A stretch of DNA of 64,000 nucleotides, taken from Nereocystis luetkeana. Taxonomy: Eukaryota > Sar > Phaeophyceae > Laminariales > Laminariaceae. The notes below the pieces were generated by a model. It was not told where the DNA came from and ran no database searches. It saw only the letters and a list, made by a program, of their open reading frames with translations. Position numbers and translations under genes: made by a program. The stretch lies in the NCBI GenBank assembly GCA_031213475.1, contig JARUPZ010000024.1, forward strand, positions 3,073,403-3,137,402, written 5' to 3'. Shown in pieces: positions 47,362 through 58,147 of this stretch. How positions within the stretch are numbered: the stretch's first letter is position 1; each line of letters starts with the position of its first letter.

Positions 47362-47433
47362 GAGCATGCATTCGGTGAGACTTGAACCCACAAAATTGAT
47401 CTCGATGGGCACGGGGGCCATCTACCGTGCCAT
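47362..47433 (-). tRNA. tRNA-like sequence, probable pseudogene or SINE head
   Basis: On the minus strand GTGGG-TTCAAGT-CTCAC forms a good T arm with a B-box (GGTTCAAGTCTC). Upstream lies a strong GGCACGG/CCGTGCC hairpin. A convincing acceptor stem and D arm are missing, and no anticodon can be assigned. It is probably a decayed tRNA or the head of an old SINE. Confidence 0.35.
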
Positions 47434-47929
47434 ATATATAATCGGTGCGATATCTGATTGAAAGCATTCCAGTATCGTGAAATTGTGAAACTAATCAAGA
47501 TCGCTGTCGTGCGTGCACGGCCACGTGCCACGTTTGGGCTACGAAGGGAGGTACGTTTGAGCTAAGGCAAACCAACAACCGTGACGGACAGAACCCTTCG
47601 ACTGAGAAACTGTCCAATACGAGAGTAGCCTTGGGACGACGTGGTAATTTTCTTGGACGATCATAGTCACTACCTGGCATATGCTTATTGTAGCCCATGC
47701 GATGGTTTGTCGACGTTGATTTGTTTGGGCGTCGTTCGTTTCAGGAAGCCGAGAGAAAAGTATGAACGCGACAGTTTGACTGCAGAACGTATACGTAACC
47801 GGTACCTACCTGTTACGTATGCTTGAATACGAGTAGGCGTACGTCAGTACTGACTGTAAGCCCATATATAGAGAGAGAGATACCTGGTACTATACTGCTG
47901 CACAGTGAAAAATCGATGCCTGCTACCAC

Positions 47930-48024
47930 GGAGCTTGTATCGCTCGATCATGAAGAATCGGCACGAACACTGAATGTGATGTATGTCGACGGGTAGAAAG
48001 AACGGTTGAACGTAAAGAACACAT
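47930..48024 (+). mobile_element. Old LINE-A 3' end fragment
   Basis: GAAGAATCGGCACGAACACT, GTCGACGGGTAGAAAGAACG and a decayed GTAAAGAACACATCACAC tail. The same fragment at 55,545-55,640 shows it was present before the 0.86-kb duplication. Confidence 0.7.
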
Positions 48025-48065
48025 CACACCCGGTATGCTGTTGTGGAACGTGCGAGTAGCATCCA

Positions 48066-49740
48066 GTGTGTGTGTTCTTCACATTAAACCGTTATTTCTA
48101 CCCGTCGACATCCAGCACAACCAGTGTCCGTGCCGATTCTTCAATCTTAGAAGAGATACAAGTTCTGTGGTCACAAAGGTACGCCACAGTTTTTCTTGCG
48201 CTGACTCTCCGTGATTTTCATTTCATTTTTTCTCTTCCTCTTCCTTTTCTGATTGATAAGCCGTACTCAAGGAGCCGTGTGGCGTGGTTGGAAGACGAAC
48301 CTGCTCTGCTCGGCTCGTATTGTCTGACGCCAAGGGGCTGGGCATAGTTGACGAACGCAGGGCGGAGACGGCAGTCTGGGTAGCAAGGTACCAGGCGGAT
48401 TAGCAGGGAGAACCTGGCTATACTACTCGTACCACAAGCTGCTGCCGCCACCTGGAAGGTGCACGATGCGAGAGCATCGAAACGACCATTCGTAAACGGC
48501 GGCTCTTCTTTGCGGGGGGCGTGGCACGGCAAAGCAAGGAGCGATTACCCAGTCGGGTAATGTTCGGGGCGATAGCTGGTGGGGAGAACCCGAGACCAGG
48601 CGGGCAGTGTAAGACTTCGCATAGATGCATAGTCGAAGACCTTAGCGAGTTCCGAGTCACCGAAGGGTCAACGGAAGTTGCCCTCTTGGTGTTTGGAGTT
48701 GAGACCGCGTTGTGGTCCACTCCAGCCAAAAAGGCGGGGAAGTGGTACCGGGGGATCCTTGAAGCAGCCGAACGGTTCATGGTGAGGTGGGACGAGGCTG
48801 AGGCTGGGATGATTAGGCAGCGCCGTGCATCCGCCGTGGATGGTGTCCAAGGGAATGGGGGTGTAGGGGGCAACAGGAGAAGTGGCAGAACGCCCGACCA
48901 AGGGAATGCGGAGAGGGGGGGGGACAGGAGGAGTAGAAGGGAAACTGCGGTAGACGAAAGTAGGAAGGAGATGGCAGGCAGGGTGGCTAGGCACCAGGCC
49001 GACTAGAAAGTAGAACACGACCATACTACTAGCGCCACCAACGTAACGGGTGCAGCTGGTTCGAACGTGGTCTTCCCTTGTCTTCTCTTTTTGTTTTGTT
49101 TTTTTCTTTTTTGCGCTGGCTCTCCGTGATTTTCTTTTTTTGTTTTCTTTCTTTTCTGATAGATAAACCGTACTGAAGGAGTCGTGTGGCGTGGTTGGAT
49201 GACGAACCTGCTCTGCTCGTTTCCCTATTGTCTGACGCCAAGGGGCTGGGCATAGTTGACGAACGCAGGGCGGAGACGGCAGACTGGGTAGCAAGATACC
49301 AGGCGGATTAGCAGGGGGAACCGGGCTATTTTACTTGTACCACAAACTGCTGCCGCCACCTGGATGGAGGGTGCTTTGGGCTCTTGGTCTGCCAGTTATT
49401 TTCCCTTTGTAATTTTTTTTCCTTGGTTCTTTGTCTCACTCTTTTTACAAGCAGTGGTGTTTTTGTTCTTTTTTTCTTTTTTTCCAGCTCGTTCTTTTTC
49501 AAGTGTTGGCCACCTTGCCTGCAGGGGGAGAGGCACGATAGATTGTTTCTTCTAGTTTTCGCCTTATTTTTTTCTTCTTTTTCGATCTGTCTACTTTGTT
49601 TTTGTTTTCTCTTTGATTGTTTCCTTTCGTTTCTCGATTTCATAGATTGTGTATGTCGTGCCTGTCGTATCTAGTATGACGACATGACATTGCATTGCCC
49701 ACTGCAGTGCTTACTGCATACTAGGCAACGTAGTATCCCT
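48066..49740 (-). mobile_element. LINE-A copy 3 with 5' inversion (twin-primed)
   Basis: The last about 120 bp of LINE-A lie on the minus strand (48,066-48,187), ending in the (TG)n/(AC)n tail at 48,066. The rest (48,188-49,740) lies on the plus strand. The plus-strand part ends at ..GTATCCCTGTG, and the minus-strand part begins at CTGTGGCGTACC. These are neighbouring LINE positions, so the two pieces are contiguous in the LINE but opposite in orientation. This is the twin-priming pattern known from L1. At its inner end the inverted piece also carries an extra 3' UTR block (48,188-48,460) in front of the ORF fragment, so a further rearrangement occurred. Confidence 0.72.
48461..49006 (+). pseudogene. 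LINE-A ORF2 C-terminal domain, copy 3
   Basis: The fragment encodes SIETTIRKRRLFFAGG, ERLPSRVMFGAIAGG and the terminal RVARHQAD, ending in TAG at 49,004-49,006. It is virtually identical to 50,617-51,155 on the other strand and differs from copies 1 and 2. The upstream reverse transcriptase is absent. Confidence 0.75.
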
Positions 49741-50616
49741 GTGTGTGTGTGTGTGTGTGTGTGTGTTCTTCACATTAAACCGTTCTTTCTACCCGTCGAC
49801 ATCCAGCACAACCAGTGTCCGTGCCGATTCTTCAATCCTAGAAGAGATACAAGTTCTGTGGTCACAAAGCTACGCCACAGAGATACTACGTTGCCACGTG
49901 TGCAGTGTGAACTGCAGTGGGCAATGCAAAGCCATGTCATCATACTAGATACGACAGGCACGACATACGCAATCTATGAAATAGTGAAACGAAAATAAAC
50001 AATCAAAGAGAAAACAAAAACAAGGTAGACAAATCGAAAAAGAAAAAGAAGAAAAATGAAAGCAAAATCTGAGAGAAACAATCTGTCGTGCCCCCCCCCC
50101 CGCAGGCGAGGTGGCCAACACTTGAAAAAGAACGAGCTGGAAAAAAGAAGAAATAACAAAAAACACCACTGCTTGTGAACAGAGTAAGACAAAGAACCAA
50201 GGAGAAAAAATTACAAAGGGAAAATAACTGGCAGACCAAGAGCCCAAAGCACCCTCCATCCAGGTGGCGGCAGCAGTTTGTGGTACAAGTAAAATAGCCC
50301 GGTTCCCCCTGCTAATCCGCCTGGTATCTTGCTACCCAGTCTGCCGTCTCCGCCCTGCGTTCGTCAACTATGCCCAACCCCTTGGCGTCAGACAATAGGG
50401 AAACGAGCAGAGCAGGTTCGTCATCCAACCACGCCACACGACTCCTTCAGTACGGTTTATCTATCAGAAAAGAAAGAAAACAAAAAAAGAAAATCACGGA
50501 GAGCCAGCGCAAAAAAGAAAAAAACAAAACAAAAAGAGAAGACAAGGGAAGACCACGTTCGAACCAGCTGCACCCGTTACGTTGGTGGCGCTAGTAGTAT
50601 GGTCATGTTCTACTTT

Positions 50617-51165
50617 CTAGTCGGCCTGGTGCCTAGCCACCCTGCCTGCCATCTCCTTCCTACTTTCGTCTACCGCAGTTTCCCTTCTACTCCTCCTGTC
50701 CCCCCCCCTCTCCGCATTCCCTTGGTCGGGCGTTCTGCCACTTCTCCTGTTGCCCCCTACACCCCCATTCCCTTGGACACCATCCACGGCGGATGCACGG
50801 CGCTGCCTAATCATCCCAGCCTCAGCCTCGTCCCACCTCACCATGAACCGTTCGGCTGCTTCAAGGATCCCCCGGTACCACTTCCCCGCCTTTTTGGCTG
50901 GAGTGGACCACAACGCGGTCTCAACTCCAAACACCAAGAGGGCAACTTCCGTTGACCCTTCGGTGACTCGGAACTCGCTAAGGTCTTCGACTATGCATCT
51001 ATGCGAAGTCTTACACTGCCCGCCTGGTCTCGGGTTCTCCCCACCAGCTATCGCCCCGAACATTACCCGACTGGGTAATCGCTCCTTGCTTTGCCGTGCC
51101 ACGCCCCCCGCAAAGAAGAGCCGCCGTTTACGAATGGTCGTTTCGATGCTCTCGCATCGTGCCAT
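50617..51165 (-). pseudogene. LINE-A ORF2 C-terminal domain, copy 4
   Basis: 182 codons, near-identical to 48,461-49,006. Upstream it has the same GAAGGGGCCCTC expansion as copy 2 that throws it out of frame with the reverse transcriptase. Confidence 0.78.
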
Positions 51166-51330
51166 CTTGAGGGCCCCTTCGCGTACGAGAGGGTGGCATG
51201 ATCAGTACGAAGTCGGCGTTGGAAGCCAATGACTCGCAACAGGACTTGGTGGTGAGCCGTTCGAAGCTTGGCAAAGTGTTCCGCTCTGAGGGTTCACGTC
51301 ACACACCTGTACAGCAGGGTCTCAATCACC

Positions 51331-52573
51331 TCATCCTTCAGCATTCGGACTTTTAAGGTTTAATGGGGCGGTCGTCCTATCATACAACTCCGGGCCAAAC
51401 CGATTGAGGCATGCTCGCATGAGGCGGATCCGTCGGTCGATTTCGAGCGAGAGGGTAGCCTTCTCGTCGATAACGCCGCGTAGGTAAAAGAGCTGGGTCG
51501 TCTGCTTACACGTCTGGCCTGCAGCTTCGATGACGAGCTGTGGTGCGAGGGTTGCCTGGTCTGGTATTTGAAGAGCCATTGTCTCTGTCTTCGTTTCCGA
51601 CACCGTGAGGCCTGCAGCTTCGAAGGCAGTCACGATGACTGTCATCATTTTCGCGAGCCCTTCACCCGACTTCGAGACAATTCCTGCATCATCGGCGTCC
51701 AACATGCCCCATACAGCCCTTCGCACGCACGCCAATGGCTCCTGCTTCCCTGTTCGAACTACTCCAGCATCACTGAGTTGGACCAAATCCCTTACGATGG
51801 CTTCGTCTTGGCTGAAGCGTACTAGTACGACGTGTAACGCAGCAGCAAATAACACGTTGAACAGTAACGGTGACAGTACACAGCCTTGCCGCGGTCCCTG
51901 CGTGACATCAAACCATTCCGAGCGCTCGCCGTCATCAATACGCGCGCGAGCCCGCATGCCATCGTGGAAATTGCGGATAATTCTCAGCATCTTGGTTGGT
52001 ACGCCAAAGCGTGTGAGTACCTTCCACAACAGCTCTCGGTCGACAGAGTCGTAACATATCAATCGTTGATCGTGCGGGGCGGAAGCCGCACTGTTCCTCA
52101 GGGAGTAGTTCCTCGGTCTCGCAGTAGTTGCTGAGGGGGGACGCGACGACTTTCAAGAACACTTTGCCTGCGTGGGCCACAAGCAAAATCCCTCTGTAGT
52201 TGTTGCAGTCAGTTCGGTCCTTCTTTTTGTGAAGGACCTTGATCGCATATTTCCATTGCTGGGGGACTTCTCCTGTTGACCAAACTTTGACAAGGATGTT
52301 GTGAAAGCACTGGGTGAATGCCGGGCGTTCGACGTTTAGGTGTTCGACCGGGAGACCATCTGGCCCGTTAGCTTTCCAAATCGACATCCCCTTAAGTGCT
52401 TCTGTCATCTCGTCTATGGATGGTTCATCTTCAAGCGACAGTTTAGGCGGTCGCGGTGGCAAGAGGTCGATGATTGTGGGATCGAGTTTCAGCGATTTCG
52501 TGTTCAAGAGTTTGTGGTAGAACCCCTGCCCATCGATCACGAATTCGCACCTTATCCCGTAAGAGCGTGTCAT
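51331..52573 (-). pseudogene. LINE-A reverse transcriptase, copy 4, damaged
   Basis: Two frames: 52,573-51,935 with [20 protein letters not shown] and [16 protein letters not shown]; then 52,062-51,331 with [34 protein letters not shown] and the [10 protein letters not shown]-like block. Relative to copy 2, about 27 codons between ARSTIDML and YDSVD are deleted near 52,053. The catalytic YADD reads DADD, and LRQG reads PRQG. A further upstream frame (52,802-52,443) covers the linker. The copy is dead. Confidence 0.82.
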
Positions 52574-52871
52574 CCTCGTCCTTAATGAACTGTTCGCTCC
52601 TCGCCTTAGTCCCTTCCAATACTACCGTACTCTTACGGTGCTTGTAAAAGCCTCTCTGGTCGTTGTTCGCTAGGAGTCGTTCGGTTTCGGGAAGGTACGC
52701 TTCGAAGTACGCATGCAGTCCTGCGCCAATCACCTTCTGCAAGTTCGTACACGCAGATCTCAGGATCTTCCACGCGGTTCTATCCCGGGGGTAGGCACGC
52801 AAGCATTATCGTGCATCCTCCCTCGCTGTCCATGCTGGTATGAATGCGGCCAAGGTTTCGGCAGACTCACA

Positions 52872-53919
52872 CTATCCATGTCTGCGGTGGCGACGTGCAG
52901 GGGGTGGTACCTCTTTTTCGACCGCATCCATAACAGCCGTAGTGAACAACTCAACCATACCAGACGTATTACGGGACTGGATAGGCTGGTTGAGAGTGGA
53001 GGCGACCCTGGCGACTACTCGTCCACGACACTTTCCATCGGACATAAAAAGTTGTCTGTCGAACTCTCGGCGTTTTGTCGGTCTACGTATTTGCCCGTTG
53101 GGCTCAAAGTGACCACCGAGTCGGGCTTTGATATACAAGATGTTGTGGTCTGAGTCAGCCTTAGCTGGGGCAGGAGGCTGTGGGACGCCTTTAGCATCTT
53201 GTACTCTAGGTCGATGGACTTGACGGGTTAGGATGTAGTGGATCCTCTTACGGTCATTCGGGCTGGTGCCGTTGTGTGTATGCGATATCCCACCCTTGCG
53301 CGAGCTGAAAAACGTGTTGGTGATAGCTAACTTTCGATTGGTGGCGAACAACAGGAGCCGCATGCCATTACCGTTACGAACATCACGTCCATACGCTCCC
53401 AGCACTGTACTTTCATCATCACCGCACCCGTCCTTCCTCTGTCCAGTTCGCGCGTTTGCATCCATCAGTACAAACAGACACTCTTTCTTCGGGATTTTGT
53501 TCACCAAGTACTCCAGCTTCTGCCAGAAAATACGTTTCAGTTCGGCGTCCTTGGTACAATCAGTTGGAGAATACGCAACGACGAAATTGAATGCCTCGCA
53601 TTTGCTAGCCTGTTTAAAGCGCATGGACATTAGCTGCTCGTCAACGAACTGATGAGTATACACAGACTTACTGCACAACGATTCCTTGGCATCTAGGCCA
53701 AGTCCGTACAGCCCTCGCCTGGTGGCTGTTGTTTCCTGTCCTGAACAGAAAAAAACGATACCCTGCCGCACGGAACGTCGTGCCGGACCTCCGAGTTTCC
53801 TGCAGGCCAATGAAGTCACAGCCGAGTTGCCGTCCCTTCGCCAGTACTCGCCCGTCATGTCCGTACCCGTTCTTCCCCTTTACAGCCAGGGTACGCACAT
53901 TGTATGTCGCTACCGCCAC
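52872..53919 (-). pseudogene. LINE-A AP-type endonuclease
   Basis: Two overlapping frames cover the domain. The first (53,919-53,668) has ATYNVRTLAVKG and FIGLQETRRS; the second (53,858-52,872) has FNFVVAYSPT, LFVLMDANARTG, ITNTFF, HTHNGTSP, RIHYILTR and ADSDHN. These are the ordered blocks of the exonuclease/endonuclease family that nicks target DNA for LINE integration. A frameshift lies near 53,745. The block usually reading IDYIL has His for Asp here (IHYIL), probably inactivating. The frame is open upstream of 53,919 through a Lys/Arg-rich stretch (LTKKAAREARKRQKEA), so the GTG at 53,919 is not a true start. Confidence 0.82.
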
Positions 53920-54745
53920 AAGTGCCTCCTTCTGTCTCTTACGAGCCTCGCGTGCTGCTTTCTTTGTCAGCCGACGCGAGGCTCGTCCACGCCTCTTTTT
54001 TTCTTCTTTTGTTTATGTTTCTTGTCTATGGCGAAAGCGGCTCTCCGTTTCGTAGCCCGGTACGCGCCTTGGTTTCCGTTGGCTGGGTGCAGCCGTCCCA
54101 ACCCACGCCAACACTCCCATTCTTCCTGTCGTGCATGTATACCCACGCTGTGGCCAGCCTCTCTACTCCACCGGCTGCCCACGTAGCGCTCTCTGCTGTG
54201 GTGATGTACCCGTCCCGCCTGAGGGAGGAACTCCTCGGCGTCGGGGTTAAGAAGAAAAAACATCACCACCACCCCACGCGGTTCTTAAAGCGAGCAGGCT
54301 ACCAGCCGGATCGCGCAAGGTTCCCTCCCTACCTAGTCCGAAGCTCGATGTTCGTGTGACTGTCGCTAGATCGTTGCAGGTCCCGGCGGACTTCCTCTCC
54401 CCACCCCAAGGACGGGTCAGTCCGAAGAGGGTGGAGCTTGTGGAGCTTACCGATTTCTAGAAAAAAAATGGCACGCACTCACAAGGGTGGGTGAACCAAG
54501 AGGGAATACGACCTAAACACGCTCCCAGCGTGAAAATGACAATAAAACAACTGCCGAGGGATTTTTGGACGACATTACGAAAAGCTTGCTTTTTCATAGG
54601 CGAATCCAGTTTAGCATACCCCCCCTCCCTGTCTGGGTCTCGCATACGGGTAGCGGAGTGCCGGGAAAGGTCTTTTTCGTAAACGTTTGACACGAGCACA
54701 CACGCTGTGCTGTTGTGTACGAGACAAAAAAAATGTTGCTAAGGT

Positions 54746-55142
54746 TAATTCTTATCGGAGAGCGTTTTTTCCATAATTTCCAAGGTTTGGAAATAATTGG
54801 AGATAGGTATCAATATACGGAGGCGTCCTGTCACCATTCGTTAAATTCTCCAGAATTAAAAAAAACAAGTTCGTTAACATTCCAATATTTGGAAAAAAAA
54901 CCTTGGTCATTTTTTATCGGAGAGCTTTTTTCAATTTTTTCCACATTTTTTTCTCGCAAGATTTCAATCTTCCAGAATTTTTCCTATTTTTCTTCGAAAT
55001 ATTAGAATGTTAACGAACTTGACATTTTTCCTTCTGGAGAATTTCACGAATAGTGACAGAACGCCTCCGCATATCGGTACATATCTCCAATTATTTCCAA
55101 ACTTTGGGAAATTTGGAAAAAACGCTCTCCGATACGAATGAA
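54746..55142. mobile_element. TIR MITE (family M1), uninterrupted copy
   Basis: About 397 bp. The left end ATTCTTATCGGAGAGCG and right end CGCTCTCCGATACGAAT belong to terminal inverted repeats of about 105 bp that include CCTCC..ATA and ACGAATAGTGACAGAAC-type blocks. AAGGT stands on both sides (54,741-54,745 and 55,143-55,147). The second duplicate at about 56,002-56,012 shows the empty site (GCTGCTAATAAGCAACGG). No coding capacity. Confidence 0.82.
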
Positions 55143-55262
55143 GGTAAGTAACGGTTGACTGGATCCGATTTACTCTAGGAGTCGTCTTGTGTGTAGCAGT
55201 GACCCCAAAATCCGCCTTCTCGATTATGTAGCAAGTACCCCTCGTAGCACGGCAAGAGTCTG

Positions 55263-56130
55263 TTTGACGAATAATATAGTCGCTATCCGGCATGTATGTG
55301 CCTATTGTAGCCCATGCGATGGTTTGTCGACGTTGATTGCTTGGGGGTCGTTCATTTCAGGAAGCAGAGAGAAAACTATGAACTCGACAGGCTGACTGCA
55401 AAACGTACACCCGGTACCTACCTGGTACGTATGCTTGAATACTCGTAGGCGTACGTCGGTACTGAATGTAAGCATAATATACATACCAGTAGATACTTGG
55501 TACTACTGCCGCACAGTGAAAAATCGATGTCTGTTACCACGGAGCTTGTGTCGCTCGATCATGAAGAATCGGCACGAACACTAGATGTGACGTATGTCGA
55601 CGGGTAGAAAGAACGGTTGAACGTAAAGAACACATCACACCAGGGTATGCTGTTGTGGAACGTGGGAGTAGCATCTATTAATAGTGGAGCTTACCAATTT
55701 CTAGAAAAAATATGGCACGCACTCACAAGGGTGGTCAACCAATACCATGTAGAGAATACGCGACCTACACACTCTCCCAGTCAGTGTGAAAATGACAATC
55801 AAACAACTGCCGTGGGATTTATGGATGAAATTACGAAAAACGTGTTTTTTCATAGGTGTATTCGACTCCAGTCTAGCATACCCCCCCGTCCCTGCCTAGG
55901 TCTCGCATACGGGTAGCGGAGTGCCGGCAAATATATTATTTCGTGAACGTTTGACACGAGCACACACGCTGTGCTGTTGTGTACGAGAAAAACAAACTGC
56001 TGCTAATAAGCAACGGTTGACTGGATCCGATTTACTCTAGGAGTTGTATTCGTCTTGTGCAAAGCAGTGACCCCAAACACCGCCTTATCGATTACTGGTA
56101 CGTAGCAAGTACCCCTCGTAGCACCGCACA
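55263..56130. repeat. Second copy of the 0.86-kb tandem duplication (uninterrupted)
   Basis: Collinear with 47,650-48,065 plus 54,432-55,262 without the insertions. It includes the old LINE-A tail at 55,545-55,640. Confidence 0.8.
55545..55640 (+). mobile_element. Old LINE-A 3' end fragment, second duplicate
   Basis: Same fragment as 47,930-48,024, ending GTAAAGAACACATCACAC. Confidence 0.7.
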
Positions 56131-57794
56131 TTGAATGGCTACTTAATTGCGGGTGCCACATGACAAATTAGTCCTTATTCCACAATGGCAGGAGAAGCTG
56201 CAACTGCTTGTACAGCAGTATACCTGCAAAATAGTTTCGTCGACACAGCAGTGTTTTTTACGCGTAGCAATTCGCGTGGACGGCGTGTCTCTTCGGTCCG
56301 ATCGTGAGTACCAACAGAAGGAAGGGCATGGTAATATAAAGGCTGTAGAGTGTGATACATCGTACGATCGACCCGTCGTTTTTCTAGCCTGTCTGTATCT
56401 TGCCTATACCAGGAGAAACAGTGCGACCTTTCTTTGTGGCCGACTGTCAACTACCGTACGCGTACGTGCCAACATATTTTTAGTGTTGTCAGTTATATTG
56501 TAGATTTACAGATTAGCGGACAAATTTTAGAGTGAATTGTGTGGCGAAATATTTAACCTCTCCGCCCTCAGCGACAATGGGTTAACAACCATTCGACTGC
56601 ACGATCTTCAAAACCCACAACCTCATATATAACATCCGTTCCCCTCGCTGCCTCGGCAAGGAATGCTGCGAGGCATGCCCTATCAGGCTTATAGCGAGTG
56701 GGGTAGGTCGTTCTGGTGGGTGTAAGGCCGGACTCACCCTCAAGGAGTGATACCTTCTTGCTGCTGCCTGTGGCCGCGAGGCTCAGGCGGCAGTAGAGTT
56801 GGGTCGTACGTGGTGCGTCAGGAACGGAGACCTACGATTCGCGCGTCTTTTTTAGGCAGCTGCGGCAGAGCAGCAATGCGCAATCGGGGTGTCCGTACGC
56901 GGAGGCAGGCGCCATCACAGGCCACACTACGGCACAGTCTATTGCGCCAGTAGGAGGCTGGATTCGACGACGGGGGAGGAGGGAGACTGAGCGTCGACGT
57001 GCGGGGAAGAGACGGATTGACCTCCCCCTGTGCGAGAATTTTTATTTTTCAGATCAGAACCGCAAGTGCGAGGAGCATTTTGTTTTTCAGGATGACGGAG
57101 AAAGGAAATCGACTGGAAGGGAATGGCAACGAGTGCACGCGCAAAGGAGCGGGTGGATTGGGCCAAGGCGATGAGGCGGCCATGAAGAGCGGCAGGAAGA
57201 CGGTGCACGGAGACCCATGATCTGCGCGCACACCATCATTACGAGAGAAGCAGTCATAGTTTGTTTTTTCCTGGTACTGTTTTCACGAGGCAGAAGAGTA
57301 TCTACCGGTACTTGTTATTAACGTCGTCACTGGTCTTTGTAGTTTAACGAGTTGTATACCCTTTATGGGGAATAACCTACGCAATTATCAGGGACGTGGT
57401 ATCATAACTGTGCTGCACCTTTTTGTGTCAGACAATCCAGGAAGAGATAGCGATCGTTGATATTCGTGTGGTAGTAACGTTCGATTGCTCCTTTTTTAAC
57501 TGCATATATATCCGCGAGTCTTCACTCTGACAGCACTCCAGATAGCTGGCAGGTGTGTTCCTCTTTCGTTTTCACGACTACCGTGCGTTTCGTACGGTGC
57601 AGGCAGCACTTCAGACAGCATCCGCTGTAGTCAGCAGCCACGAGTTGGTTAGTGGTGGGAACGGGGGTACTCTATGCTATAGTTGAGAGAATATACCCGT
57701 GGCCATGTTAGTTCAGTTTGCACATTGGTTTTAGCTCGTGTGCGCTTTCTTCGTCTCGTGTATTTGGAGGCAGCCGAATTTTTGTTTTTCGGAT
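56131..57794. other. Unexplained DNA, no gene recognised
   Basis: A GC-richer patch at 56,560-57,230 has short frames on both strands, none longer than about 90 codons and none recognisable. It could hold a small exon, but I cannot support one. Confidence 0.45.
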
Positions 57795-57882
57795 CTTCCT
57801 AGTGCTCCAGCGCCTTCTGTGTGACCACGGACTCATTCGTCAGAGAGTTACTGTGAGAACAACAACAACAACAACAACAACA
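57795..57882 (+). mobile_element. LINE-B 3' tail fragment
   Basis: GACCACGGACT, then GTGAGAACAACAACAAC with a longer (AAC)n than at 36,998-37,014. Only the last about 80 bp match LINE-B. Confidence 0.55.
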
Positions 57883-58147
57883 TCGTGTCCTTTCGATTCC
57901 GAGGGGCTTGCATTTTCGTTCATAATTATTTTAGCACTTCAAACGCTTACAGCACATAAGTGTACAGTATATAAAATACTGTAGTATCCTGGCTCTCTAC
58001 CGTGGATCATTTAATGTAAGTATTAGACTGGATGCGGCCTCCTGCGCCGGCCTGTGGTCCCGCCCATACTTCGTTACGCCTTCTTTCACATTGCCTTTGT
58101 TTTGTTGATCGCTGGTCCGGGGCAGAACTGTCTCACCCAAACTTATA

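Larger units (their letters stand above)
49741..54431 (-). mobile_element. LINE-A copy 4, nearly full length
   Basis: About 4.7 kb in LINE sense: a 5' region with a Lys/Arg-rich stretch (54,272-53,920), an AP-type endonuclease (53,919-52,872), a linker, the reverse transcriptase (52,573-51,331), the C-terminal domain (51,165-50,617), the 3' UTR and a long (AC)n tail (49,739-49,766 as TG). Its 5' end abuts GTGGAGCTT of the 0.86-kb duplication. The unoccupied site is in the second duplicate near 55,670-55,690. It is broken by several frameshifts and a deletion in the reverse transcriptase, but it defines the family's full structure. By endonuclease motifs it looks RTE-like; a tree would be needed to place it. 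Confidence 0.85.
47650..55262. repeat. First copy of a tandem duplication of about 0.86 kb, split by later insertions
   Basis: The left part 47,650-48,065 and right part 54,432-55,262 together match 55,263-56,130 in order. A 6.4-kb LINE-A nest (48,066-54,431) and an M1 MITE (54,746-55,142) lie only in this copy. Shared landmarks are TAGCCCATGCGATGGTTTGT, GAACGGTTGAACGTAAAG and GTTTGACACGAGCACACACG. Confidence 0.8.

Noticed and set aside
48668-50955. Two near-identical 208-codon frames (48,668-49,294 minus and 50,329-50,955 plus) that look like a conserved gene pair
   Set aside because: Both are antisense to the LINE-A C-terminal domain and its 3' UTR; their identity follows from the inverted repeat.
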